The notes under the pieces are model-generated. The model searched no databases, had not been told where the DNA came from, and saw only the letters and a program-made list of their open reading frames with translations. Shown here piece after piece: positions 1 to 11,925 of a stretch of 64,000 nucleotides of DNA (position 1 is its first letter; every line of letters starts with the position of its first letter). A program made the position numbers and the translations under genes. The DNA comes from Fragilariopsis cylindrus CCMP1102. Taxonomy: Eukaryota; Bacillariophyta; Bacillariophyceae; Bacillariales; Bacillariaceae. The DNA is taken from NCBI GenBank assembly GCA_900095095.1, contig FMBT01000304.1, positions 1 through 64,000 on the forward strand. Direction: 5' to 3'.

Positions 1-906
1 ATTTCAAATCCCTAACAGTTGAACTGGTCCCCCAAAAATGCTGGACCCAAAATCCAAGCCAAAATCACAAAATAAAGCCCAAATCTATGTAAGAAACCAT
101 GTTTGCAACTAAATTGGTCCTAATTTCTGGCTAACTACCTACGGTAGAGTAGGAAATGGAGTGTCTTTAATTAACTAGAGAGCTGCTAGAAGTTGAATTG
201 TGTCTAAAAACGCTGATTGTTGAACTGTCTTGCCTGTACAGTACATACAGTATGATAGGTAAGAGGTCCCTATTACAGTCTAGAGTGAGCCATAAGGTGG
301 CTAGATGCATTTATTACTTTATTACTTGCAGGGCGAGATAAATCGCTTTCAAAATTTTGGCTGGAGTAGAAGCAATTAACTATGACAGATAAATTGAACC
401 TTAGATCTTTGCTCTGTTATTGCTACAATTATGATTGGAGTTTTTTGAATGGGGTGTGATGTGATCTTACTACTCACAAGTATCCTGAGATCTTCTCTAA
501 TACACTTAACTAGTGGGCAGGTGTGGAGTGAGTGTACTACTGATGATATGTTTCCCTAGAAAGATAGGGGCAAAGGGTGTGGGTGAAGAAGTAGAGTAAG
601 TACTCCATGCAGTACTATCATCACACTATCAGTAAGGCAAGTAAGTTTGTTATTGCAAGTTGCAGATACCATTCATCATCATGTACCTGTTTATTTTGTG
701 CTCTTTACTTCATCAAAGAATTATACATAGAAAAGGAGACTTGCTAGTATGTTGTTGTCCCTCACAGGCAATAAGAGAGAGGAAGGTTTGTTGGTCACAA
801 TGAAGAGTGACAACATACATACATGGTTCAACAATTTCAGCATGCTCGCAAATATACTACATATCTAGACTAATTATCTTGTGATTCTGATTGATACTTT
901 TGTCAT

Positions 907-1030
907 CAAACAACAACAACAACAACAACAGTAGCAGTAGCAGTAGCAGGTGATGATGATGATGAAGATGAAGATGAAGATGAAGATGAAGATGAAGATG
1001 AAGATGAAGAACAAGAACAAGAACAAGAAG
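907..1030. repeat. Compound microsatellite (CAA, GTAGCA, GATGAA, AACAAG)
   Basis: A run of CAA triplets passes into CAG/TAG hexamers, then GAT triplets, then GATGAA hexamers, then AACAAG hexamers, without interruption. It does not lie in a recognisable reading frame of any called gene. Confidence 0.9.
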
Positions 1031-1848
1031 AAAGCATATATGTGTACCAATGTGTGTGAGACGATCTCTATAGTCTTGTTTTGTGGTGGCTGATATTCTA
1101 CATTAATAATGTTACATTGGTTTACAAGCAGTTTGTTGAAATAGTAGAGGCGAGTATTTTGAAATTACAAAAGTTACTGTCTATCTATTTGTGCACCTCC
1201 TTCAACGTGAAAAAACAAGTGAAGTCCCTTTTTTCTAGGATTTATACTGAGTCTCCATAGAGAGCTCACAATCCCTATAGACCACCTATTCCACACAAAT
1301 ATATGAATTCAGGTGATTAGTGTGGGAGAGTCTGTGGTTCATTGGATTTACAAGCTCCCTTGCCTTGATTGGAGCTATCATTTCTAGAATATTACATGTC
1401 AGTCATAATAAAATCATCAAAAGAACAGCTGGCACCTACACAGTAAAAGAGAAAATTCCTTGAAGAGTGCTTCTGTACAAAAAACCATTTGAGCAACAGT
1501 AGTTCAATGACACATAGTAGGCGTGTTCCGGCTCAACCCTGCGCTGTTTTGTGCAATAAAGGACAATCTGCGGACAGACGATTTTCTACAACACGTGCTA
1601 TGCAGTGAAGTACTAACTATTGGGGGGATTTTTAGCTTCTACAGAAGCTCTTCTTTCCTATAACTGACCAATCATAATCCATGCATTGAATCAAGACGCA
1701 TCGACAGGTGTAGGTGGTGTCAGCAAAGCGACGGTACTTATTTAAGGAGAATTCCGCCCATATGGTGTACTTGGTGATATTTTCTATTTGAGTCGCGGGA
1801 TTAAGATACCACGCACCTATGCAGTGAATAGTCGAAAATTCTTTATTT

Positions 1849-2390
1849 ACAACACGACAATGGGAATGTACTGAATCGAACCTCCATGGTTATCGATCTA
1901 TCTAACAAAAGCTTATCAGACGAAATATAGATATCCGTTCCGTTAATAGACACAAAAAGTTTGGGTTGAATTGGATGCATTTTTAAGTACTTAAACACTC
2001 TCTTAGTAAAAGACACACATGATCGGATTTTCCGAAAAAACACGTCCTACATACCCGTTGATAATGGGTCCTCTCTTAATATACCAATAACAATAAAAAT
2101 TATCGCATTAGCTAATATAACAGTATTAGAGACATGTCTATTAGCACTTTATCTATTAGTCCATTGTTTGATTTTTAATCTTCCTCTCTTATGCACCTCT
2201 TCCTGGCGATTCGAAATATGCCTACCACCCATATATATTGTCATAGAATTTTCTCCAGATGACCAAATCACACCCAAACTTTTTTCCTCTCTTAACAGTA
2301 CAAGTATCTATAGTTCTTCTTATAAGCGTATGTTAAATAGAGCAATATCCATGGAGGTTCGTTTCAATACATTTCCATTGTCTGTATCAA
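1849..2390. repeat. Divergent inverted repeat, arms about 135 bp
   Basis: The minus-strand reading of about 1849-1985 aligns with the plus-strand reading of about 2258-2390 at roughly three quarters identity. Shared blocks include CCCAAACTTTTT and CCATGGAGGTTCG. Both arms are open in the same relative frame and share the peptide pattern MEVRF-TFPLS, so they may come from a duplicated coding fragment. About 270 bp separates the arms. A transcript across it could fold into a long imperfect hairpin. No flanking duplication was identified. Confidence 0.7.
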
Positions 2391-4359
2391 TGGAAATAAT
2401 TTTCCATTTCAATACTTAATAATTTAAAGAATTTTCTGTCGCGAGCCTATCGCGCATTTAAAATTTTAGTCGCGAGTGTCCCTCAAACCGCCGCATCGAG
2501 CTGGAACGCGCCAGTATGCATCAAACCAATGGACTTCTGTTGACATAAGGGAAAACAAAAACTGACAGAAAATCAAGCCATTGCTGTGTAACAAGAACAC
2601 AATGGTAGTGCATGCATGGCAGCTATAGCTTGGTGTGTGTCCGTTTCCATCCACATGTCTAAGATAATAAACAAGTTTGTTATATATAAACTATTGTTTA
2701 AAAGCTGCCGCTTCGCTCCTCTCTGTCTTAAAAAGACAAGAAAGTCAACGATTGACCCACCACATATTTCTATGTTATGTATGTTTATGTTGGTCCATCT
2801 CCAAATCTGTCATCAATGCTTTGTGTTTCTGTATCCGATGCTGTCTTGTTGCTACTAGTGTACCTCCTTTTCCCCATGGTGTCATATAAACAAGTTTGTT
2901 AGTGAGCACCAACACATGTCGTAGCCCCTAGGGAATTTGTCAGGTGATTTTAGTTCAGAAAAGTAGGTATAGCAGTCAATAATTAGTGATGTAGTGCCAG
3001 GAAGTTCTAAGATCATACTGCTGGTATTAAAAGGTATACTGGAACACAAAATGAATTCTACCTGTTGACAATTGAGGAACTTCTCCTCTCTCCTTTAAAT
3101 CAATGATACATGAAAGCAACAAAAAAAGCTAGATTAGTAGTTATTAACATTTTAATGATTGTGTATGTTGTGTGCTATCTATTTTGTGTATTGTTTGACG
3201 ACGTGTTGTTTGGATGTTAGTTTGTGATGGATGTGTAGTAGACTTAGAATGTTTTTTACAGTAGTAGTATATATATCTGAAGCATAGTTGTGGCCGTTCT
3301 TGCTCTTGTTTCATGCTGCTGTTCTTTTTAGGTACTCATATTGTACAAGGTATGTGCTGCATATGGTGGTACAGCATTTCCAGAGGCATTCACACACAAA
3401 ACCACACTAATCAAAGAAAAAATTCCCAACCTGTAAGCACTGTTGTGTTCTGTCATGTGAAATTCTTCAAATTCAATGTGACATTTTGTGCAGCAATTGT
3501 ACCAACGCAAAACATCACAATCAACTAGGCCCAACAACAATTATTATCTAGTTATGCTCACTCTTATTTCTGAAATTTCCACCACTACAAGTTTAGGAAT
3601 GAATGAAGGAGGCAGGCATAACAGTAGTTACCTGATACACAATTGAATCTATGATATGAGGTTCACCCACTCCCCACACACACATGACATGTTAGTTCTT
3701 TTTGATTTTATGGTGCATTCCAGAATCCAAATCATATTTTACCAAAGAACCATTTCATATTGTTCAGAAGGTGTAGACAAAATTACTTCCACTGCCCACA
3801 ACATTATAAGAAGTGAGAATAATTTGGAGAATGTGCAATTCTACTTATTTGTGAATAATTACATGCATGCATGCATGCTTGCAGAGAGAGAGAGAGAGAA
3901 AGAAAGAGATGATGATAGAAAGAGCAATTGAATTGGCCACCTACCCAGTAACAACAGACAGAAGATTATGTCAAATGAACAGATTTAGAAGATAAATATA
4001 TATTAATAAAATAATATACTTTCATCTTCCTCCACCTCTATCTTTTAACCAGTAGTAGAAGAGAGTCAGAGGGAATGGAAGTGGATGGTGGTATAGGAGT
4101 AGTAGTTAGGAGGCACATGATGATTTATTTGCGCCAGCCACCATGTCATGGCAGAGTACTCGTAGAAGATATCATAGTAGTAGTAGAAGAGAGAGAATGG
4201 AAGGAAAAGAAATAAATAATAGTCTATTCAACTAAAGTACTACTACTGCTGTAGTAGTTAGTTAGTTAGTTAGTTCTTAGTCTGCAAGGTAAGGCAGGCG
4301 AAAATAAAAAAAGACAAAAATAATTTAAAAATAAAAATAAATATAAAAAGACAAAAAAG

Positions 4360-4475
4360 AGAACAACACCTGGGATTCCAACGTGGTCCCCCACCGTAGT
4401 ACTAACCAGGCCCGAACATGCTTAACTTCGCTGAGCAGACGGGAAGCGGTGCTGTCATGTTGGTATGGTCGTTCT
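4360..4475 (-). rRNA. 5S ribosomal RNA gene
   Basis: Read on the minus strand, this matches eukaryotic 5S rRNA. It starts AGAACGACCATACC, has the box A-like GTTAAGCATG in the internal control region, then GGGCCTGGTTAGTACT and GGGGGACC of box C. The first eight bases pair with the last eight (AGAACGAC with GTTGTTCT, one G-U), giving helix I. A run of T directly follows the 3' end (complement of 4353-4358), as expected for RNA polymerase III termination. At about 116 nt it is close to the usual 117-120 nt. The ends are set from the helix and may be off by one or two bases. It lies alone, about 250 bp upstream of a divergent protein gene. Confidence 0.93.
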
Positions 4476-4724
4476 CTCTTGTCCACAAAAATTCAGAGTA
4501 CATATAATATACCTAGTATCACAACGCTTTTTTTTGTGAAGCAAGATAAAGAACGCAAAGTGCAAAGGATGCAATGGTGGTGACAGGTGAGGGAAAAGTG
4601 ATGGATTCATGAGAACACAAACAAGAGTCAAACAAAATAACAAAAGCCTCGACACCATCTTTACGCTAGGTAGTCACCACGACAAGCAAAGCTCAAAGAA
4701 CAACAAGCAATACATACAAATGAG

Positions 4725-7700
4725 ATGCTGTCGTTGATGATTATTATGCAGCAACTACTAGTATTACAATTGTTATCGGTACAGTTGGTTTTCATACAAC
4801 TACTGCTGCCATTGCCATTGCCATCACAAGCATACGTCGTCGTGAATAACAACGTTATCAACATTAGTAGTAGTAGTAGTAGAAGAAGAACAGCAACACG
4901 GCATATACCACAATTTCAATCACAATCACAATTACAATCACAATCACAATTACAACAACGATGTAAAAATAACTTCCTATTTGATACAAGAAAAAGTAGT
5001 AGTAGAATACGGCAGCATCATCCTACAATGGCAGTATCATTATCAGCAACGAATCCTGATGGCGATGGTGACAGTACTACTACTGCTAACATTAATGCTG
5101 ATCCTAATAATAATAATAACGTAAGGTCAACGTCAACGTCAACGTCAACGTCAACGTCGTCATTAAAAGAATTATTAAAAGAATTGACTGATCGTGGGAT
5201 TTCATTTTCACCATCATCCTCAAAAAATGAATTAAAAGATTTATTACTATCATCATCACAATCGTCACAATCAAATTCACAACCACCACCACAATCACAG
5301 AGTAGTGCATCATCAACCGAAGATTCTTCTGTATCATCGCCATCGCCATCATCATCCTCATCGTCTCGCAGCAGTAGTACTCGTCAACAACGGCGTCGTC
5401 GTCAACAACAGCAACAACGGCAAGATGACGATGACGACGATACTTTGAACAACGACGACAACGACAATGACCACGACGATAAGGGCAATGACGATAATAA
5501 CGATATATCTCGAATTCGTCGTCGTAGTAGAAAACGTCTTCGAAGACGACAACAACAATCTTCATCATCATCATTATCTTCTTCTAGTAGGTTATTTGAT
5601 TCTATTACTAATAATATACCAACATCAATTTCATCATTAAAGAGTTCTAAATTAGTTGATATAAGTACAAAAGCTACACGGATTGCAAAAAGGAAAACAG
5701 GACGATTATGGAATGATTTAGTGGAACGGACCTATAATGACAATAATGACAGCGATAACGACGGCAATGGTGAGAAACAACAACAGCAACAACGAAGCAG
5801 TAGTCGAAGTACAGATACAAATACAAATATGAGTACAAATACAAATCAAAAACGATCTGGGTTTAATTGGCAACAACCAGAATCCCAATCCCAATCTCAA
5901 TCCCAATCACGACAACGATATGAAGAATCATCTTCGCGAATTGATGATGATGATGATAACGGTGATGATTTTCATGACGAAAATAAGAATGATAATAATG
6001 GTAATAGTTTTCGTCGATCACGGACGACGCAGCAACAGCAACAGCAACAGCAACGAGAGGAAAAACAAAGACAAGAAAAATCACCACCACCACAACAACA
6101 ACGACAACGTCAACCACCACAACAACGTCAACGACGACGACCAATTATACAGATTATAAATGATTTAGATATACTTGGTACATCCTATTCACCAACTGCA
6201 TCACGAAAAGAATTGGAATATTTATTAGTATTAAATTCTCCTGCTGCCACAAAAAATGGTGATGGCGATGCAGAAGTTATTGAAGTTGAATCAATATCAC
6301 CGGAAGAATGGGAACGTCGATTATTATTGAAAAATAAGAATAAAGAAAAGAAGCAGAAGCTACAACAACAACAGCAACAGCAAAAGCAACAACAACAACA
6401 ACAAAAGCAACAAGAAAAGGACCATAAACTGAAACAGAAGCAGCAGGATCAGAATCAGAAGAATCAACAACGACAACAAGAAGAAGAAAAACAACAACAA
6501 CAAACTAGAATCAAATATGATCGTGAAGCAAATGCATCTGTATCTTCCAAGAATACCGCCACTGCCACTACTACTTCTGATACTACTACTGATACGACTA
6601 CTTCTGATACTACTACTGATACTGCTACCACCACCACTACCACCACCACCACAGAACGACGACAAAAACGAAGACAGGAAAGAAGAAAGACAGCAGTCAC
6701 TGGTGCTGATATGAGCTCGGTTTCATCTGCAACTGCTACTAGTATAGACGACGAAAACAACAACAAGAACAACAACAACAGGAGTGACGAGTCTTTCGTG
6801 GAATCATCATCGACAACAATGCCGCATCAAGGAGGAGGACGTGATGATGAAAATCAGTCTCGTCGTCGTCGTCAACAGCAACAGCAACAATCACAACAAC
6901 GTCGAATTTATTCTCCCTTTGGTGGAGGACCGACTTCGTCGACAAAAAGAAGAAGAAGAAGATCCGATGATGATAACGACGATGACGATGACAATAAAAG
7001 TGATGAAGAGATTGAGACTGTTCTCGATCGGTTCGGTAATGAGATTGTAGATGATTTGGATCGATTCGGTGATTTCCTCGCTAATTCTGTCGATACTTTT
7101 GTTTGGGGTGGGACGGATAATGATGACGACGACGACGACGATAACGCAGAAGATGATGGTGAGGAATCCTCACAAAAAACGAGCACGGCATCATCATCTA
7201 CACGCAAAAACAGACACGACGAAAAAGAGCATAACGGCAGTCCTACTGTGAACGATCTCGATGTTGATGATGACTCGTCGTATGATGATGACGATGGCAG
7301 TGATGACTACCCAATAATAGGGAAACGTAACTGGAAGGATCGAGCAGAAGAACGATTTGACTGGATGTTGGGGTTAGATCTAAAAGATGAAAAGACGTAC
7401 GATAAATGGACGGAGAAGGAAAAAATAGACACAGCCGAAAACGAAGCGAGAGGATGTGACGCTGTTTCCTTCACGAGGGGACATAAAAGACCACAACGCG
7501 GAACTAGTAGTAGGAAAAGTAGTAGTAGTAAGACTGCTACTAAAAGAAAAGGACGCGAAGGAAATAAAATACCATTTTGGGAAGAAGAAGGGTCAGTGTT
7601 ATCGGTACTCCTTGGACATAATTGGGATGATTCAAGGCCTCCACAACGTTCCTTACGGAGTAATTTCGATGATGTTGTGGGTGGTTTCCGTTCAAGTAAA

Positions 7701-8000
7701 ACTATAACAGTTTTTCTTCGACAAATATTACTGGCAACAGCAAAGATAGTAGGATCGCTTTGTAGATGGGCTAGTGTCCGTGACACGATTCCACGTCCGA
7801 TTGTATTTTTATGTGCAATTGGCGCAGGATTTGTTTCTCGACCTAGTGATCGAATTAAGAATATGCTCCTTACATTTTTATCCGTTCGTGTATTCGGCGA
7901 ATGGCTTAGTGAACCACTACTAGAGAATGCTAAGAATCGAAACGACGCCGAAATTGCACGTCGTCGTAAGAAGAAACAACAAAGAGGAAAAAGCTCTTGA
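4725..8000 (+). CDS. Low-complexity plastid-type protein with SAP-like motifs
   Basis: This is a single-exon frame of 1091 residues. The N-terminus is a strongly hydrophobic signal peptide (about residues 5-34) followed by SQA|YVVV, which resembles the diatom plastid cleavage motif with Tyr at +1, and then a Ser/Arg-rich stretch like a transit peptide. Residues about 140-175 and 470-500 each contain a SAP-like helix-extension-helix pattern (LLKELTDRGISFS with KNELKDLLL, and INDLDILGTSYS with RKELEYLLV). Most of the middle is Gln, Ser, Asn, Asp and Arg runs, many encoded by CAA and GAT repeats. The last 200 residues are better ordered and include two hydrophobic segments (RPIVFLCAIGAGFV; NMLLTFLSVRVFGEWL) and a basic tail. 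SAP motifs often bind nucleic acid, so a plastid nucleoid or RNA role is possible, but this is inference. I do not recognise the family. Confidence 0.75.
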   Translation: MLSLMIIMQQLLVLQLLSVQLVFIQLLLPLPLPSQAYVVVNNNVINISSSSSRRRTATRHIPQFQSQSQLQSQSQLQQRCKNNFLFDTRKSSSRIRQHHPTMAVSLSATNPDGDGDSTTTANINADPNNNNNVRSTSTSTSTSTSSLKELLKELTDRGISFSPSSSKNELKDLLLSSSQSSQSNSQPPPQSQSSASSTEDSSVSSPSPSSSSSSRSSSTRQQRRRRQQQQQRQDDDDDDTLNNDDNDNDHDDKGNDDNNDISRIRRRSRKRLRRRQQQSSSSSLSSSSRLFDSITNNIPTSISSLKSSKLVDISTKATRIAKRKTGRLWNDLVERTYNDNNDSDNDGNGEKQQQQQRSSSRSTDTNTNMSTNTNQKRSGFNWQQPESQSQSQSQSRQRYEESSSRIDDDDDNGDDFHDENKNDNNGNSFRRSRTTQQQQQQQQREEKQRQEKSPPPQQQRQRQPPQQRQRRRPIIQIINDLDILGTSYSPTASRKELEYLLVLNSPAATKNGDGDAEVIEVESISPEEWERRLLLKNKNKEKKQKLQQQQQQQKQQQQQQKQQEKDHKLKQKQQDQNQKNQQRQQEEEKQQQQTRIKYDREANASVSSKNTATATTTSDTTTDTTTSDTTTDTATTTTTTTTTERRQKRRQERRKTAVTGADMSSVSSATATSIDDENNNKNNNNRSDESFVESSSTTMPHQGGGRDDENQSRRRRQQQQQQSQQRRIYSPFGGGPTSSTKRRRRRSDDDNDDDDDNKSDEEIETVLDRFGNEIVDDLDRFGDFLANSVDTFVWGGTDNDDDDDDDNAEDDGEESSQKTSTASSSTRKNRHDEKEHNGSPTVNDLDVDDDSSYDDDDGSDDYPIIGKRNWKDRAEERFDWMLGLDLKDEKTYDKWTEKEKIDTAENEARGCDAVSFTRGHKRPQRGTSSRKSSSSKTATKRKGREGNKIPFWEEEGSVLSVLLGHNWDDSRPPQRSLRSNFDDVVGGFRSSKTITVFLRQILLATAKIVGSLCRWASVRDTIPRPIVFLCAIGAGFVSRPSDRIKNMLLTFLSVRVFGEWLSEPLLENAKNRNDAEIARRRKKKQQRGKSS

Positions 8001-8207
8001 CGTACAAAAGGATAAATACATAAAAATTTATGGCAAGCTAATTTTCGATAAAATTTAAGATCTTTTTTACAGAAGCCAAAAACAAGCTTTACTTCAGCTA
8101 ATCATTATATAGTTTTTTTACCTTCAAAAACAGATGCCATTGCACCACTGCAGGACCTACTTTTACCAGACAGGGTGTATATTGAAAAGACACCGTTTTT
8201 AGTTCAT

Positions 8208-9959
8208 TTATCTAGTGTACAGTGTTGTATCGTCGTCATCATCACCATTCATCGAATCGTCCATGGCACAGCATATAACTCCTCCCCAAAAGGACATCGG
8301 TCCAAGAGGTTTCTGTATTGCCCGTGACTTAATGGGAATGTGTGAATCGATTCCTTCAACACACCCAAATAAGCCTTGAGAAGTAAATTTACTCTTGTTC
8401 GATTCGCGCATATCATCATCCTCATCCTCATCTTCGTGAGTATCTTTGATCTTGAAGTCCTCCCAAGCCCACATAAAATTATAGCATACTTCCATTTTAT
8501 TGTTGGCACAATGTACGATTTTATTCGCAATAGCGATATCGTCAATCGGTACGGACGAACTGCGATGCTGACTACTACGACGGCCCTTGATACTTCCATA
8601 GGATAACTGTTGTACCGCAAGAAGTGCATTGGCAAAAATAGATACAGCAGCTGGATTGTAGTTGTTCCACAACGGCATTCGACCCGACTTAGTAGATAAT
8701 GGTTTCTGATATCGGAGGACCGGATGATGAAAAATTACTGGATTCGGTTTCGATCCATGCTTTCGATCTGGAATACGCACCCTTTTGATCTTCGCTAAGA
8801 GGACGTAGTTTATCTTCAGACCTTCTGGAATAACACGGCAAGTCTTACGACAAGCATTAGGATTATGATTCCGAAAGTTCATGTATTTTAATCTCAATAA
8901 GAGTTCCTTTGCCGCATGACATCCGGCTGATGTTTTCACACCAGCATCAGATTTGTTATTATTATCTTCGGAGCTACGTAGATACGTGGTCAAAATATTT
9001 GCAGCCAAACCATGATCAACATCATCAAGAATTCGTGATGGAGGTGGAGCATACATATCCGGAAGAAATGAGGACATTTCTTGATCACCAAAACCAGCAA
9101 ATCCATAATTAGATTGCAAATATAGACAAAATACGATATGCTCTGCAGAATCGGAATCAATAATCGATCGTCCATCTTCTTTTTCATCAAAGGCATATCG
9201 TGCCAATATATTCATCAATATTGTATTAAGATCCAAACCAATTGATTTTGCAATCGTTTCTTGATTCGTCGTGTGGGTTAGTAAACACCGCAAAGAAAAT
9301 AAAACACATTTCAAATTGAATGCTCCGACTAAATATCCACCACCACCTCCGGAATTATTATTATCCTTTCCACGATGATACAAAGTATTGACGAGTAATT
9401 CTAATAAAAGGTCAACTTCGGTATGGGATGATAAAATTAAAGCTGAATTTTTCCTATTTGCTTGTACCGTTGAAGCAATTGATCGAAGTTTTGGTTGTCC
9501 AAAATGTCCCTGCGAACCAATCAAGTACGACAACGCCATTCTCGCTTTTAAACGTTGGAAACACATATTATTACCATTATTACATTGCGTTGTTAAAACC
9601 CTAATTGTTTCAGGTTCATTCATATATTCTCTTGATTTAGTACATGCTGATAGATTCAAAATGATTGATATAGCAGTATCCTGTAATAATAATGTCAAGT
9701 TGTTGTTGTTCGAATATGGTCCATTCTTGTTATTATCATTGTTCGTCATGGTAGTATTAGATGATGATGATGACGACGATGCTGTTGTACTTGACTCACA
9801 CGATGACGTAGCAATCGGTACATGCAATGTAGCTGACTGTGAAGAACGGCGACGAACCGAAGAAACAACACTTACTGATGTGTTTACGAATTGTTGTAAA
9901 ATTAAGGAATATATTCCACTTTTGATCAAAATGTTTGCAACGATAGATGTTGTTGCTAG

Positions 9960-10000
<41 letters not shown>

Positions 10001-11925
10001 TACCATCATTATTAGGAACAGAAGTAGAAGTAGAAGCAGACGATAACGGTTGTGATAAATTTCGTAATGCATATAAGCACCATTTTGTTGTTTCGGGGTA
10101 TAAATAATCATGATCATAATCATTCAGTTTTTCTTCTTCTTCTTCATCATCATCCTTCTTAGTAATAGATGATGGAGACAGTGGTCTTGGTGGAGGATGA
10201 TCGTGACGACGACGATGACGAGAATGAGTTGTATTTTCTCCCCTGTTTCTGCATCTGCCCATCTTCATCGAAGACGATGACGACAATGATGATGACCTTA
10301 CAAGCTTATCCAATTGTTGTAATTCTTCCTCATTGGATCGTAATTGTAGAAGAATTTCTTCCTTTGTTGAAGGTTGTTGGTGTGACGATGATCGCAATTG
10401 TTGATCTTTTGCCATTAATATAGATAATCGTATTACTGGTGAAAGATATGATTCATCACTATAAGTACATTCATCAATTGTTGTTTGTCGTGCTTCATAT
10501 TCATTGGTTGTTAATGATGAAACACGTAACGCGAATGCCAATGATTCAATTAATGATGTTTTACCATTACAATCAAGTAATTGCTTCCTAAACGATGATG
10601 ATGATGATGATGATGACGATGATGGCGATGATGGCGATGATGAACTACCACTAATACCACAACTACCACTACCACTACCACTACCACCACCACCACCACC
10701 ACCAAAATCATAGGTAAGATTCACTAAAACAATTGCAATTAAATGACATGATGGATCTTCACATAATAATTTTGATAGAATTTCAATTCCATTACAATCT
10801 AGTGCAATTGTCTTTTTGTTGTTGTTGTTGTGTGAAATAAAATCAAGACGGGAAGGAAAAAAAAAGTGAAGTGGAGTGAATGAAGTGAGTGGGCGAACAA
10901 GTGATTTTGATTTTTTCTGGAGTAAAGACAAAAGACATAGAAAAATATACAAATTATAACACGTTGTATGTTGTACATACCTTTTTATTTTCTGGTGGTA
11001 TACTTAAATTATTTAAAACAATTAATGCAAGATTATGCTCATTACTTTGTGGTGTACACCGTTTTATGTACTTTAATAAAGTAAGAACTAATTGTTGTCC
11101 ATATCTATATCTTTCATTGTCATTGCCATCATTATTGTCTATCATTTTTTGATGGACCATACCGATACGTGTAGTATTTGTATTGCTCGATGATGTTGGT
11201 CCCGATGAGGATGATGATAATTTAAATAACATTTGAAGTGCACGCATAGGACGTTTGGCATTCACAATAACAGCAGTTTCTAAATCAAGAATTAAATCAG
11301 GTACATGATCTAATGTAACAACAGTTGCAGCACGGGGATAAGCAGTAGGTGTATGACCATAGTCATGCTTCTTCTTCTTGGTCTTGTTCTTCCTTTTCTT
11401 CTTCCTCTTGGTTCTCTTAGATAGAGAAGATTTGGTGTTGGTGTTGTTTTTTGTGATACATACCGATGACATGGTTGTTGTATCATTATTATTATTATTC
11501 GAAGAATCAGACGAATCGTTGTTCTTATGCAACAACGTGATGAATGGCGACAACAAAGAGCTGTTGTTATTGTTATTATCTCCTCGACGATGGTTTTTCT
11601 TTTTCTTCTTCTTTTTCGCTTTCCCTTTCCCTTTCTTCTTCTTGATCGACGAAGTTGCCTCTAACGTTACTGCAACTGTACTAGTCTCTGCTGCTTCAAA
11701 TACTGGACCACCACCACTGATGTCGTCAGCTTCATCATCAGCTTCATCATCAGCTTCATCAACAGCTTCATCAACAGCTTTATCATCATAATCGTCAGCT
11801 GCTGTTACTACTGCTGCAATCGTAGAAAAATCATCCTTTTCCTTTTTACGACGTCGGATTATTCCAAATGATGATGATAATAATCCCATCTTTCGTTCGT
11901 TGTCAGGAGTTCGTCTATCTATCAA
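8208..11925 (-). CDS. Armadillo-repeat protein (two exons)
   Basis: Exon 1 is 11925..10981 and ends LSIPPENKK at a GTATGT donor (10980). I place the acceptor at 10812-10813, with exon 2 10811..8208, because joining there gives the perfect armadillo pattern NLSIPPENKK-TIALDCNGIEILSKLL. A nearer acceptor with a better pyrimidine tract (CTCCAG, ending at 10917) is also in phase and would add about 35 residues. The joined protein is about 1182 residues. Exon 1 is Lys-, Asp- and Asn-rich. Further armadillo-like helices include ALRNLSQPLSS, SIILNLSACTKS and ARMALSYLIGS. Armadillo repeats form a superhelical protein-binding surface, but the partner is unknown. Long Ser, Asp and Gly tracts interrupt the domain. 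The C-terminal 250 residues are ordered but not recognised. A second possible start is Met13 (11889). Confidence 0.8.

Larger units (their letters stand above)
1..4359. other. Gene-poor, repeat-rich stretch
   Basis: No open frame here is long or protein-like enough to call. The sequence is AT-rich and contains CAA, GAT and GATGAA microsatellites (about 907-1030), a GA-rich run (about 3884-3911), AGT/TAG runs near 4030-4270, and a divergent inverted repeat (listed separately). The short motif AAACAAGTTTGTTA occurs at about 2669 and 2888. I recognise no transposon protein. The stretch may hold old transposon remains or regulatory DNA, but nothing decides this. Confidence 0.6.

Noticed and set aside
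5104-5574. Several Met/Val-rich minus-strand frames opposite the SAP-like protein
   Set aside because: Antisense readings of GAT, CAA and TCA repeats.
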